Positions 25,193 through 33,186 of a stretch of 33,501 nucleotides of DNA are shown piece by piece. Both the position numbers and the translations under genes were made by a program. Position 1 is the first letter of the stretch; each line of letters begins with the position of its first letter. A model generated the notes under the pieces. That model made no database searches, was not told the DNA's origin, and saw only the letters and a list, made by a program, of their open reading frames with translations. This DNA is from JBNKHG01 sp050290225 (GTDB taxonomy: Bacteria; Pseudomonadota; Gammaproteobacteria; Pseudomonadales; Cellvibrionaceae): NCBI GenBank assembly GCA_050290225.1, contig JBNKHG010000096.1, positions 1 to 33,501 of the forward strand, written 5' to 3'.

Positions 25193-25214
25193 AAAAAGCC
25201 CCGGCCGGCCGGGG
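25193..25214 (-). terminator. Rho-independent terminator (minus strand)
   Basis: A 16-bp perfect palindrome CCCCGGCCGGCCGGGG (25199-25214), read on the minus strand, is followed by GCTTTTTAT. Nearest upstream gene in that direction is the peroxiredoxin, about 240 bp away across the nested inverted repeat. It lies about 90 bp before the hisA start. Confidence 0.7.
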
Positions 25215-25236
25215 TATGTGGACTGAATTAGCGGCC

Positions 25237-25457
25237 TAGTACTCCTTCAAGGTGATATTGACGCATTAACTCTGCGAATCAACGGCGATGTGAGGCCAGA
25301 GTGGCTGGGGAGTCTTCAGAAACCGTGCGCGACAAGGACGTCGCGCCCGAGCTCCCATGGACGGGTTGACGGCGTGTTTCTGAAGACTCCCCAGCCACTC
25401 TGGCCGGATCGAAGCCCACTTACCTATATCCGTCATTATCACCTTGAAGGAATACTA
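25237..25457. repeat. Nested long inverted repeat element
   Basis: Two layers of inverted repeat. Outer arms 25237-25263 and 25431-25457 (27 nt, about three mismatches) and inner arms 25294-25323 and 25376-25405 (30 nt, perfect). A small GCGCGAC/GTCGCGC hairpin lies at 25327-25346 inside a 52-nt centre. The outer right arm includes the peroxiredoxin stop codon. No coding frame. It resembles a miniature (MITE-like) element or dispersed intergenic repeat, class unassigned. Confidence 0.9.
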
Positions 25458-26126
25458 GTGAGGTCGAATATCCGGTTGCGGAATAATACGCATATAGGGT
25501 TTGGGGGCCTTCCAGCCTTCCGGATACAACTGGCTCGCTTCGTCGTCGGACACCGCGGGCACGATAATCACATCCTCGCCCTGGTGCCAGTTCACCGGTG
25601 TGGCGACCTTGTATTGGGCCGTCAGTTGACAGGAATCCAGCACGCGCAGTACTTCGTCAAAGTTGCGTCCGGTGCTCATGGGGTAAGTGATCATCAGTTT
25701 GATGGCTTTGTCGGGCCCGATCACAAAGACTGAGCGCACGGTGGCATTGTCGGCGGCGGTCCTGTCCTGTGCGCTACCGCTGGCATTGGGGTGGATCATA
25801 TCGAACAATTTGGCGATCTTGAGATCGGTGTCGCCAATCAGGGGGTAGTTGAGGGCGTGACCGGTGGTTTCCTCGATATCCTTGGCCCAGCGTTTGTGGT
25901 CGCTGATGGGATCGACACTGAGACCGATCAGTTTGCAGTCGCGCTTATCGAACTCGGGTTTGAGTCCGGCCATATAGCCCAGCTCGGTGGTGCAGACTGG
26001 GGTAAAATCCTTGGGGTGGGAAAACAGGATTGCCCAATGGTCGCCAATCCATTCGTGAAAATTGATGGTTCCCTCAGTGGTTTGTGCAGTAAAGTCGGGG
26101 ACAACATCCCCAATATGAAGTGACAT
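25455..26126 (-). CDS. 1-Cys peroxiredoxin (Prx6 type)
   Basis: A 223-residue thiol peroxidase that reduces hydrogen peroxide and organic peroxides. The peroxidatic Cys45 is in HPKDFTPVCTTELG; ATVRSVFVIGPD and KLMITYPMSTGRNFDEVLRVLDS are typical of the Prx6 group. The long C-terminal arm ends GWKAPKPYMRIIPQPD. No conserved resolving Cys in the usual 2-Cys position. Cytoplasmic. ATG 26126 has GGAAGG about 7 nt upstream; the open frame starts six codons earlier without a site. The stop codon lies inside the outer arm of the nested inverted repeat. Confidence 0.92.
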   Translation of the reverse strand: MSLHIGDVVPDFTAQTTEGTINFHEWIGDHWAILFSHPKDFTPVCTTELGYMAGLKPEFDKRDCKLIGLSVDPISDHKRWAKDIEETTGHALNYPLIGDTDLKIAKLFDMIHPNASGSAQDRTAADNATVRSVFVIGPDKAIKLMITYPMSTGRNFDEVLRVLDSCQLTAQYKVATPVNWHQGEDVIIVPAVSDDEASQLYPEGWKAPKPYMRIIPQPDIRPH

Positions 26127-26167
26127 AACAGACCTTCCTCGCATCGAAATGACAGGATGCAGTTTGG

Positions 26168-27367
26168 CTAGGGTGGCGCTCTCCGGCGCTTGGCCTGCAC
26201 CTGTCGCACTCGGCGCTCGAAGCCCGAAGAAGCGTTATCCGGCAGGGGCAAACCCCCGCCTACAAGAGGTATAGCCGAGCGTCCTGGCCTTGTACAGCCG
26301 TGCCAGGACACCTGCGGAGGCTTTTCCGGTAAGGCGCAAACACGCCGGGTCCTGAGGTAAAGCCGCGAGCTGAGAAGGCCGGCGGCCACCATAATGCCGG
26401 CCAGAAACCCGGTCCAAAAACCGTAAATCCCGTAATTCTCGCCCCAGTACTGGGTCGCACCGAGGCTGTAACCCAGGGGGAAACCAATGATCCAGTAAGC
26501 GATGATCTGGATCAGCATGGGCACCTTGGTGTCTTCAAAACCACGCAATGTCTGGGCGGCTCAGACCTGCAAGGCATCGCAGACCAGATAGAGCGGCGCC
26601 AACGACATGATGGTGCTGGATATGGCGGCAATTCCCGGGCTCTCGGTAAAGAGCAGGGGTAACTGCTCACGCCAGGCGAACACCCCGATACCTGCCATTG
26701 CCCCCACCACAACCACCAGGTTCAGGCCGCCCTCGATATGGCGGTAGACCGCCCGGTCCTGTGCATGTGCCTGAGCCCGGCCAAGGCTATGAGCCACCCG
26801 AATGGCGGTTGCCTGGCCGGCACCCAGGCCGAGCATCACCAGACTGGAGCCGACCACAAACCGCATCAGGCCGTGGCTCTCTATCAGGCAGAACAATACC
26901 CAGCAGATTGCGCTGGCCGGGATGGAGTAGGCAATCACTTCTATATACCCACGGGCCACCAGGGTGACTGCCGGTTCGGTCCCCAGTAATGGAATCCAGG
27001 GGAGGGTGGCCAACATGACCGCCATGGCCAGCAGGCCCGTCAGGCCTCCGAGCAACAGGCCCTGTTGGGTTTCGTGGATGATTTCCCGGTGTTGGCCCGC
27101 ACCGTAAAAGCGTGCCAATCGCGGCGTGAGGGCGCTCAGAAACCCGCCCATACAGACTTCGATAATCAGCCAGATATTGCCGCCAACGGCCAGGCCCGCC
27201 AGATCTTCAACGCTGAAGCGACCGGCCATGACGGTATCGATAATCTCCATGCCGATCATGGCGACATGGGCGATGATCAGCGGAACCGCCAATTTCAGAA
27301 TTTGAACAATTTCAGCCCTGCGCTGGGGACGGGCGCCAGGTTGGGCAGAATCATGGGGTAGAAACAT
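26168..27367 (-). pseudogene. MATE family multidrug efflux transporter, inactivated
   Basis: The N-terminal 166 residues look like a normal MATE protein, with four membrane helices (LAVPLIIAHVAMIGMEIIDTV onwards, ending WVLFCLIESHG). The next residues (LMRFVVGSSLVMLGLGAGQAT) match family sequence about 110 residues further on. This points to an in-frame deletion of helices 5-7 near 26870. A TGA at 26561-26563 then interrupts CDALQV*AAQTLRGFEDTK in frame. The C-terminus (WIIGFPLGYSL, then YGFWTGFLAGIMVAAGLL) continues in the same frame, but the tail runs into a REP-like hairpin and has no family resemblance. One internal deletion plus one nonsense codon means it is almost certainly dead. It formerly exported drugs or cations by Na+/H+ antiport. 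Confidence 0.85.
26241..26264 (-). repeat. REP-like hairpin with GTAG foot
   Basis: On the minus strand a GTAG tetranucleotide (26260-26263) leads into a GGCGGGGG/CCCCTGCC stem-loop. This layout is like the REP palindromes mobilised by RAYT transposases. Only one copy was noticed in the window. Confidence 0.5.
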
Positions 27368-27936
27368 TGTGCACCTGTAAAAAGTAACAGCATTGCCAAT
27401 AACTCAATTGCGTCGGACGAGCCGGGAGGCCGCCGGTTAAGTGGAGCAGATGGCGAAGTTATTCAGGTGGCCAGGTTTGAACCTGCAGGGCACAGGAAGA
27501 CACGCGCACGTCACGCACGCGAATCGCCGCCGCGGAGGTGCGGTAGTGATTATGCAGATGTGTGCAATGATGACGCGTCATGGGGTGTGAGATCGGTTGA
27601 AAGTTGCCGAAAGTCTAATCCAGGGAAAACTCTATTTCAAATAATAATTCGGTTTTTGGTCGTGGGTGGCAGCGCTGTGGTCCGGCTCGCGGGAGCGCTG
27701 GCGGGTGTGCCCAAGCCGTAGGACGTCCTCCTTTCGGCTGAGAGTAAACGGGGTGCCAAAGTAGTGTGTATTTTGGTTACAGTTGTGGTTATAATGCCGC
27801 TCGAATTTGCTATGAATTAAATTCAACTTATTGAAAAGTAAAGATATTTTTTATGTGTTGAAGTGTAACCTTGGGTAGGTGATAACCCGCCAAAATGCAG
27901 TAAACCTGGCTGGACAGTGGTAGAGGAGACCCGTGG
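27368..27936. other. Long gene-free region with candidate promoter
   Basis: About 570 bp between the dead MATE gene and the small ORF at 27937. A consensus TATAAT at 27790-27795 (plus strand) could start a transcript through the small ORF to the terminator at 28084-28119. A matching -35 is weak. An open frame at 27467-27721 has arginine-rich, non-protein-like composition and was not accepted. Nothing else recognised. Confidence 0.4.
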
Positions 27937-28047
27937 ATGCGCCGTATGGTTAGAATAATGGTATTGAATCATCGAGTCATTTCCCGTGGAAAGATGACTG
28001 CGTTTATGCGAGTTTCGGGGTACAAAGGCGACAGCTACTGGTTTTAG
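27937..28047 (+). CDS. Small basic protein of 36 residues (unassigned)
   Basis: An ATG with a good ribosome site (GGAG 8 nt upstream) opens a 36-codon frame beginning MRRMVRIMVLNHRVISRGK and ending RVSGYKGDSYWF before a TAG at 28045. Composition is protein-like: basic N-terminus, then an ordered Gly/Tyr/aromatic C-terminus. A strong terminator follows 37 bp downstream, and a TATAAT lies about 145 bp upstream, so it sits in its own short transcript. No similarity to named families is recognised. It could be a genuine small protein, a leader peptide, or the translated part of a regulatory RNA. It has no clear signal peptide or long hydrophobic helix. Confidence 0.5.
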   Translation: MRRMVRIMVLNHRVISRGKMTAFMRVSGYKGDSYWF

Positions 28048-28083
28048 GCTTCCAGGTCGGCAGGGGTTATAGAGAGGATTATC

Positions 28084-28119
28084 AAAAACCCGGTTCAGGT
28101 GACTGAACCGGGTTTTTTT
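28084..28119 (+). terminator. Strong rho-independent terminator
   Basis: Stem AACCCGGTTCA (28087-28097) / TGAACCGGGTT (28104-28114) with a 6-nt loop, followed by T7. The A-run on the other side extends the stem and would allow bidirectional use. It ends the transcript containing the 36-codon ORF. Confidence 0.9.
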
Positions 28120-28264
28120 ATGCCCGTAGATATAAGAATTGACACGAACAATTCACGATTCGCGCTAGACCTTTCAATGATTGCAGGCGGCGGGTGGCTT
28201 TGTGTTTGCCAGGTAAAACCGTTACCCTCTGGCCATTCTCAATGGGTATCCAAACGGAGTTGAA

Positions 28265-29953
28265 ATGGGTAGTTTCCAGCGTTTTGCGTTCAGTCTTCTG
28301 GTTATCCTGTCCACCAGTGTCTGGGCAGAAAAGGATAACCGCTACGCCAATGTCGATGCCAAAGGGGCGGTGGCCACGGTACATCCCCTGGCGACCGAGG
28401 CGGGCATGAACGCTTTGGCCAAGGGGGGAAATGCGGTCGACGCGGCCGTGGCGGCGGCCCTGACTTTGGGGGTGGTGGACAGTCACAACTCCGGTATTGG
28501 CGGCGGCGCTTTTGTCTTGATTCGCTGGGCCGACGGCAGTGTCGAGGCCATCGATGGCCGGGAAATGGCACCGGCGGCCGCGCACCGGGACATGTACCTG
28601 GTGAATGGCAAGGCGGACATTTCCCTCAGCATGACCGGTCCCCTGGCGGTGGGTATTCCGGGTTCGGTCGCCGCCTATGAATACCTGGTGAAGAAGGGCG
28701 GTAAGCTGAGCTATGCCGATGCCCTGTTGCCGGCGGCGGACCTGGCGGAACAGGGTTTTCCCATCGATGCCATATTCGCCCGTCGCCTGGCGCGTCAACG
28801 GGATAAGTTGATCCGTTACCAGGGATCCGCCACCGTGTTACTGAACCCGAAAGGCCAACCCTGGCCCGCCGGCCATACGCTGGTACAAAAGGACCTTGCC
28901 CGCACCTACCGCGCCATCGCCAAAGAGGGCAGTGCACAATTTTATAAAGGCGATGTGGCCAAGCTCACCGCCCGTTGGATGAAGGCCAATGGCGGTATTA
29001 TCACCGAGGCGGACTTCGCCAACTACCAATTGAAAATCCGCGAACCGGTTGTGAGCCATTATCGTGATTACACCGTATACGGCTTTCCGCCACCCAGTTC
29101 CGGCGGTGTCCATGTAGCCCAGATGCTCAATATTCTGGAAGGCTACGACATCAAGTCGATGTCTGAACTCGACCGCTACCATGTGGTGGGCGAAGCGATG
29201 AAATTGGCCTTTGCCGATCGCGCCCACTGGCTGGGAGACCCGGATTTTGTGCCGGTGCCCAAGGGATTGATTGACCAGGGGTACGCCAAGCGGCTGGCAA
29301 AAAGCATTGATCTCGCCCATGCCGGTGTGGTGAAAACCCACAGTACGCCGCCGCGCGCCGAACTGGATCTGTTTGAGAAGCACACCACCCATATTGCCGC
29401 GGCCGATAAGGCCGGCAACTGGGTAGCCATCACCACCACGGTAAATACCGACTTCGGCAGCAAGGTGATTATTCCCGGCACCGGGGTGGTAATGAATAAC
29501 CAGATGGACGACTTCTCAGCCCAGCCCGGCGTGCCCAATGCCTATGGTTTGGTGGGTAACGAAGCCAACAGTGTGCAACCGGGCAAGCGGCCGCTGTCGA
29601 GCATGAGCCCGACCATTGTCCTGAAGGGGGATCAACCGGTGATGACCGTTGGTGCTGCCGGCGGTCCCACCATTATCACCCAGGTCGTGCAGGCGCTGAT
29701 CAATCACCTGGATCTGGGAAAGCCACTTTATGAGGCGGTGGCGACACCGCGGGTGCACCACCAGTGGAAACCGGCGCAACTGTACGTGGAAAATACCCTG
29801 GCGCCGGAGATTCGTACCGGGCTGGAAGCCAAGGGCCACAAGACCAAAACCATGGGGCCCTACGGTTCGACGCAGGCCATCGCCCTTGACCAACAGGGCC
29901 ATTTCGTCAGTGTGGCGGAACCGCGGTTAAAAGAACGCAATAAAATCAATTAA
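28265..29953 (+). CDS. ggt: Gamma-glutamyltransferase
   Basis: A 562-residue Ntn-hydrolase precursor that self-cleaves into large and small subunits in the periplasm and hydrolyses or transfers the gamma-glutamyl group of glutathione. A signal peptide (FAFSLLVILSTSVWA, cut near residue 21) is followed by GNAVDAAVAAALTLGVVDSHNSGIGGG. Arg99 in IDGREMAP binds the substrate carboxylate. The processing site is H|TTH, making Thr374 the nucleophile, followed by NTDFGSKV, RPLSSMSPTIV and the GAAGGPTI loop (about 459-467). Family length is normal. The ATG has GGAG 6 nt upstream. Preceded by a separate terminator, so it is transcribed on its own. Confidence 0.95.
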   Translation: MGSFQRFAFSLLVILSTSVWAEKDNRYANVDAKGAVATVHPLATEAGMNALAKGGNAVDAAVAAALTLGVVDSHNSGIGGGAFVLIRWADGSVEAIDGREMAPAAAHRDMYLVNGKADISLSMTGPLAVGIPGSVAAYEYLVKKGGKLSYADALLPAADLAEQGFPIDAIFARRLARQRDKLIRYQGSATVLLNPKGQPWPAGHTLVQKDLARTYRAIAKEGSAQFYKGDVAKLTARWMKANGGIITEADFANYQLKIREPVVSHYRDYTVYGFPPPSSGGVHVAQMLNILEGYDIKSMSELDRYHVVGEAMKLAFADRAHWLGDPDFVPVPKGLIDQGYAKRLAKSIDLAHAGVVKTHSTPPRAELDLFEKHTTHIAAADKAGNWVAITTTVNTDFGSKVIIPGTGVVMNNQMDDFSAQPGVPNAYGLVGNEANSVQPGKRPLSSMSPTIVLKGDQPVMTVGAAGGPTIITQVVQALINHLDLGKPLYEAVATPRVHHQWKPAQLYVENTLAPEIRTGLEAKGHKTKTMGPYGSTQAIALDQQGHFVSVAEPRLKERNKIN

Positions 29954-30071
29954 CCGCAGCCCGACAACCCGGCGGAGTTGCCTTGCGCAACCCCCGGGCC
30001 CCGGGGAGCTGGTGGTGTTGGTGGTGTTGGTGCTTGGGCCGGACGGCGAAAAAACCGGGCAAGCGTAACGG

Positions 30072-30518
30072 CTAGCCGCGCGCCTGGTGTTTGGCCCGAA
30101 TAAAATCGCTGTGTGATACGTAGATCAAATCCGCCACCTTGCGGATCACATACTCTTCGTACTTATCGATGTGTTGATCCGCGTAGGCGATACGCCACAT
30201 ATTCGCGATCAGTTCAAATTTCTGTTGGGGCGAGCAGCGTTCGTTCACCCCTTGAGTGAACTGGTAGAGGGAGGTGGCGTCGTGGCGCTCCCGCTCGGCG
30301 AGCCCGATCAGTTCTTCAACTTCTTCGATTTTCAATTCGAACTCCCGCTGCAGAATATCGCTGAGGGTGTTCAGTTCCGCCTGATTGAACTGCTGGTCAA
30401 TCGTGGCGACCTCGATCATCAGCGCCGCGGCCGCCAGGCGAAACTGGTGTTCGCTAAAGTTTTCCTCGTTATCGGAGGAAAGCCGCGTGTCAAAAAACTG
30501 TTTGATTTTTACTAGCAC
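30072..30518 (-). CDS. TerB-like family protein
   Basis: A 148-residue all-helical protein resembling the TerB-like family. Its proteins carry conserved acidic metal-binding positions and are linked loosely to tellurite resistance or envelope stress. Helix pattern: FRLAAAALMIEVATIDQQFNQAE, ILQREFELKIEEVEELIGLAERE, then FELIANMWRIAYADQHIDKYEEY with the acidic ADxxIDxxEE segment typical of the family's second half. Soluble, no signal. It lies 60 bp downstream of dusA on the same strand, so co-transcription is possible. No ter operon is present. Confidence 0.78.
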   Translation of the reverse strand: MLVKIKQFFDTRLSSDNEENFSEHQFRLAAAALMIEVATIDQQFNQAELNTLSDILQREFELKIEEVEELIGLAERERHDATSLYQFTQGVNERCSPQQKFELIANMWRIAYADQHIDKYEEYVIRKVADLIYVSHSDFIRAKHQARG

Positions 30519-30578
30519 GGTCGGAATCGTTCCTGTCAGTCAAATTGAAATGGGTTTGTGCGAAACAGGCTGTTATCG

Positions 30579-31601
30579 TCAAGCGGCCACCTCTGCCACT
30601 GCCTGGTGTAATACCTCGATGCCGGCGTCGGCTTTATGCACATTCTCGCTGATATGGCGACGAAAACGCCGCGCCCCCGGCATGCCCTGAAACAGACCCA
30701 GCATATGGCGTGTCATGTGATTCAAGCGCATACCCTTGGCCATCTCCGCTTCACAATAGTCGATAAACTGCTCGGCAACGGCCTGTCGTGTAGGGATTGG
30801 ATGATTGTCGCCGTAGATAGTTTCATCCACGCAGGCAAGCAGATAGGGATTGCTGTAGGCCTCGCGACCCACCATCACCCCGTCGACACATTGCAGGTGT
30901 TCCCGGCATTGTTCCAGGGTGGTGATACCGCCATTAATAATAATTTCCAGCTCGGGGAAGTCCCGCTTGAGGTGGTAGACCCTATCGTAATTGAGTGGCG
31001 GGATCTCGCGGTTTTGCTTAGGGCTCAACCCCTGTAACCAGGCCTTTCTGGCGTGGACGATAAAGGTCTGGCAGCCGGCATCGGCCACCGTGCTGACAAA
31101 ATCGGTGAGTCCCGCGTAGACCTCCATATCGTCGATACCGATACGATGCTTGACGGTGACGGGAATATCCACCGCATCCCGCATGGCTTTGACACACTCG
31201 GCGACGCGTTGCGGGTGTGCCATCAGGCAGGCGCCGATCATGCCCTGCTGGACCCGGTCGCTGGGGCAGCCGCAGTTGAGATTGACCTCGTCGTAACCCC
31301 ATTCCTGCGCCATCTTCGCACAGAGGGCCAGCTCCACCGGGTTGCTGCCGCCCAACTGCAGGGCCACCGGGTGTTCGTCCGGGTGATAGTCCAAAAAACG
31401 TTCGCGATCCCCATGGATCAGGGCCCCGGTGGTGACCATCTCGGTGTAGAGCAGGGCGTGGCGGGAGATCAGGCGCCAGAGGTAGCGGCAGTGTTTGTCA
31501 GACCACTCCATCATGGGGGCGATAGAAAATCGCCTGCCCCTTAATTTTAGTGTTTTATACTGTTTTTTAAGGGCTTTTGCTGGTTTTTCGCATTGCTTCA
31601 T
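30579..31601 (-). CDS. dusA: tRNA-dihydrouridine(20/20a) synthase DusA
   Basis: A 340-residue FMN enzyme that reduces U20/U20a in the tRNA D-loop. RRFSIAPMMEWSDKHCRY opens the barrel. TEMVTTGALIHGDRERFL, LNCGCPSDRVQQG with the catalytic Cys112, and VKHRIGIDD, TFIVHARKAWLQGLSPK, INGGIT and VMVGREAYSNPYLL follow, all DusA-type. About 22 lysine-rich residues (from MKQCEKPAKA) precede the normal start of similarity, with no ribosome site at the ATG. This end abuts integrase remnants, so the N-terminal extension probably derives from an element inserted at the 5' end of dusA. The catalytic domain is intact. Confidence 0.93.
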   Translation of the reverse strand: MKQCEKPAKALKKQYKTLKLRGRRFSIAPMMEWSDKHCRYLWRLISRHALLYTEMVTTGALIHGDRERFLDYHPDEHPVALQLGGSNPVELALCAKMAQEWGYDEVNLNCGCPSDRVQQGMIGACLMAHPQRVAECVKAMRDAVDIPVTVKHRIGIDDMEVYAGLTDFVSTVADAGCQTFIVHARKAWLQGLSPKQNREIPPLNYDRVYHLKRDFPELEIIINGGITTLEQCREHLQCVDGVMVGREAYSNPYLLACVDETIYGDNHPIPTRQAVAEQFIDYCEAEMAKGMRLNHMTRHMLGLFQGMPGARRFRRHISENVHKADAGIEVLHQAVAEVAA

Positions 31602-31612
31602 TTGACTCTATT

Positions 31613-31682
31613 TGGTACCTCAAAACGCTATTTTTTTACGTGCTGTGTACCATTTTATGTACCAATTTTTAAAAATGGTACA
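31613..31682. repeat. GTACC-type repeats between dusA and the integrase remnant
   Basis: Four copies of a (T)GTACC(A) motif in both orientations: GGTACC near 31613-31618, TGTACCA at 31646-31652 and 31658-31664, and TGGTACA at 31676-31682. The last two face each other around an ATTTTTAAAAA centre. Clustered short repeats beside a tyrosine integrase gene suggest recombinase arm or core binding sites (attachment-site region). Confidence 0.5.
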
Positions 31683-31702
31683 TATTTATGCATGTAGGCT
31701 CT

Positions 31703-32228
31703 ATGGCAACTTACCAAAAGCGCAAGAGGAAAGACCGCACTACAGCTATTCGGGCGATTATACGTCTTAAGCAGGCCGGAAAGGAACATTATGAAACTGA
31801 GACTTTCTTGAATTCCAAGCTGCTAAACAATGGGCAGAGGTGAGAGACGAGGAGCTGAGGGATAATCCCCGTATCATCGGTTGTAAAAACACGGCAGGCA
31901 TGACATTGAGGGAAGTGCTGTTGTCGTTTAAAAAAGAAGCCCGGAAATGAAGAGCACGGGCAAAACATATTTGAACGACCTACAACGCATCACAGATTAC
32001 GATATGACGACATTCCGATTTAAACGTTGGGTAATTGATTATGCGTTGATGCGGAAAGCGTCTGGGGCAGCCCTTCAGACAACCTCGGCAGATCTGTCCG
32101 GATTGCGATCAACTTTCGAATTTGCCGATAACCATCACCACATTCCGGTCACTTTTACCCCATTCTCGGGAGCTGTGTCATACCTAAAAAAAGCGTATTT
32201 TTCAGGGCGGTATCCACCCGGACTATAG
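31703..32228 (+). pseudogene. dusA-associated tyrosine integrase, frameshifted and truncated
   Basis: The start MATYQKRKRKDRTTAIRAII resembles the N-terminal arm-binding domain of site-specific integrases found at dusA. After about 33 codons the frame shifts, near 31800, into EFQAAKQWAEVRDEELRDN and MTLREVLLSFKKEARK, which stops at about 31950. It shifts again into DLQRITDYDMTTFRFKRW and a core-binding-like segment (ADLSGLRSTFEFADN), ending near 32205. The catalytic C-terminal domain with the R...HxxR...Y residues is missing entirely. At least two frameshifts and a 3' truncation make it non-functional. It sits about 100 bp from the dusA start, divergent from it. Confidence 0.75.
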
Positions 32229-32262
32229 CAGCCAGACCTGCCGGGCCATGCATTGACGGTAT

Positions 32263-32817
32263 CTATTCGAAGTTTTTTAGGGAATTTAAAAACGTTTTAT
32301 AAGCATCAGTTTGCCCCTCATTGACGTGCCACTCTTCAAGTGAAGAAAAATTTATCGGGTGTTCTTTGGCAACCATCAGAGCTTGATCCAGGCATTGTCC
32401 ATCTTTGAAGTAATAGAAATTAGCTAGCCGATCTTTGACGCAGTCTGTTGGTGTTAATAGTCTGAGTATGCCAGTGTCCGTACTGATGGTATTTACGCTC
32501 TCCGCCGGGATATGTTCGTCTCCAACCATCAAGGGGGCTGATGGGAATTCTACAGTCAGGTCTGTGTCCGGGTGTACGAAATGTCGACTGTTTCTGGGAT
32601 AGTTCTGAAAGCCCAGTGATGTGAGTGCTCGCGAAATTTGCCGATTGGATTTCAGGCTAATATCAATAAAATCCAAATCTTTTGAGACGTAGCGCTCAGA
32701 AGAATATATGGAAACGCAGGAACCGCCGGACAAAACAACGTCAATTCCATGATCCTTGAGTGCGCTCGCTATCATAGCGGCTAACTCTTTGCGGTTTAAG
32801 TCGCGAATGGATTTCAC
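32263..32817 (-). CDS. Nucleotidyltransferase-fold protein (toxin-like, AbiEii/MNT group)
   Basis: A 184-residue protein with a polymerase-beta-type nucleotidyltransferase core. GGS at 31-33 is followed by the metal-binding pair DLD at 47-49 (DLDFID), and TDLTVEF near 85-91 would supply the third acidic residue. Such stand-alone enzymes, paired with a small HTH protein, occur in toxin-antitoxin and phage-defence loci; a role here is inference. The start is GTG, overlapping the upstream wHTH stop (GTGA), so the two are translationally coupled. AT-rich codons compared with the core genes suggest acquisition. The gene is intact, unlike its neighbours. Confidence 0.7.
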   Translation of the reverse strand: MKSIRDLNRKELAAMIASALKDHGIDVVLSGGSCVSIYSSERYVSKDLDFIDISLKSNRQISRALTSLGFQNYPRNSRHFVHPDTDLTVEFPSAPLMVGDEHIPAESVNTISTDTGILRLLTPTDCVKDRLANFYYFKDGQCLDQALMVAKEHPINFSSLEEWHVNEGQTDAYKTFLNSLKNFE

Positions 32818-33143
32818 AGGGGCTTATCTTTTTTCCGGGGGCGACGGCGATTGTAGAGTAGCTGCTCCCTAATATTCTCTGGATATAGATTTAATACCTT
32901 TTCCATCAGTGCACATACCTCTGGCACAAAGGGGTACCTTGGATTGAATCTATACACTCGCGTGCGGCCTATTTTCTCGTTGATCAATAGCGAGTCGCGC
33001 TCCATCCTTTCCAGTTGTTTCTGAATTGGGCTGATATCTGTTGAGAATGTCCTGGCTATTTCAGCTGCATATCCAGATTCTCTGGCTGCTATGAATATCA
33101 GCACTCTTTCTGCGCTGGTTGAGCCTACAATAGCTTCTATCAT
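32814..33143 (-). CDS. Winged-helix transcriptional regulator paired with nucleotidyltransferase
   Basis: A 109-residue winged HTH protein. Helix ERVLIFIAARESGYAAEIART is followed by the recognition helix region ISPIQKQLERMERDSLLI and the wing NEKIGRTRVYRFNPRYPF. It ends in a very basic tail, NRRRPRKKDKPL. Similar small regulators precede stand-alone nucleotidyltransferase genes and presumably repress the operon or act as antitoxin. The start ATG at 33143 has no strong ribosome site. Three 15-bp inverted repeats at 33187-33243 lie just upstream and are the likely operator. Confidence 0.72.
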   Translation of the reverse strand: MIEAIVGSTSAERVLIFIAARESGYAAEIARTFSTDISPIQKQLERMERDSLLINEKIGRTRVYRFNPRYPFVPEVCALMEKVLNLYPENIREQLLYNRRRPRKKDKPL

Positions 33144-33186
33144 GGGTTCAATTGAGTTTTTGTCGTCAGTATATATGAATTTTACT

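Noticed and set aside
25237..25457. tRNA, CRISPR or attenuator for hisA
   Set aside because: No cloverleaf or repeat-spacer pattern. The nearby terminator points away from hisA, and the arms are long inverted repeats.
26561..26563. Selenocysteine or programmed readthrough at the TGA in the MATE gene
   Set aside because: No selenoprotein precedent in this family, no evident SECIS-like hairpin, and the gene also carries a large internal deletion.
27467..27721. 84-codon open frame after the MATE gene
   Set aside because: Arginine/proline-rich, no ribosome site and no domain pattern; looks like chance in GC-rich non-coding DNA.
30008..30032. GGTGGTGTTGGT-type simple repeat between ggt and the TerB-like gene
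   Set aside because: Short and impure; no evidence of function beyond chance microsatellite.
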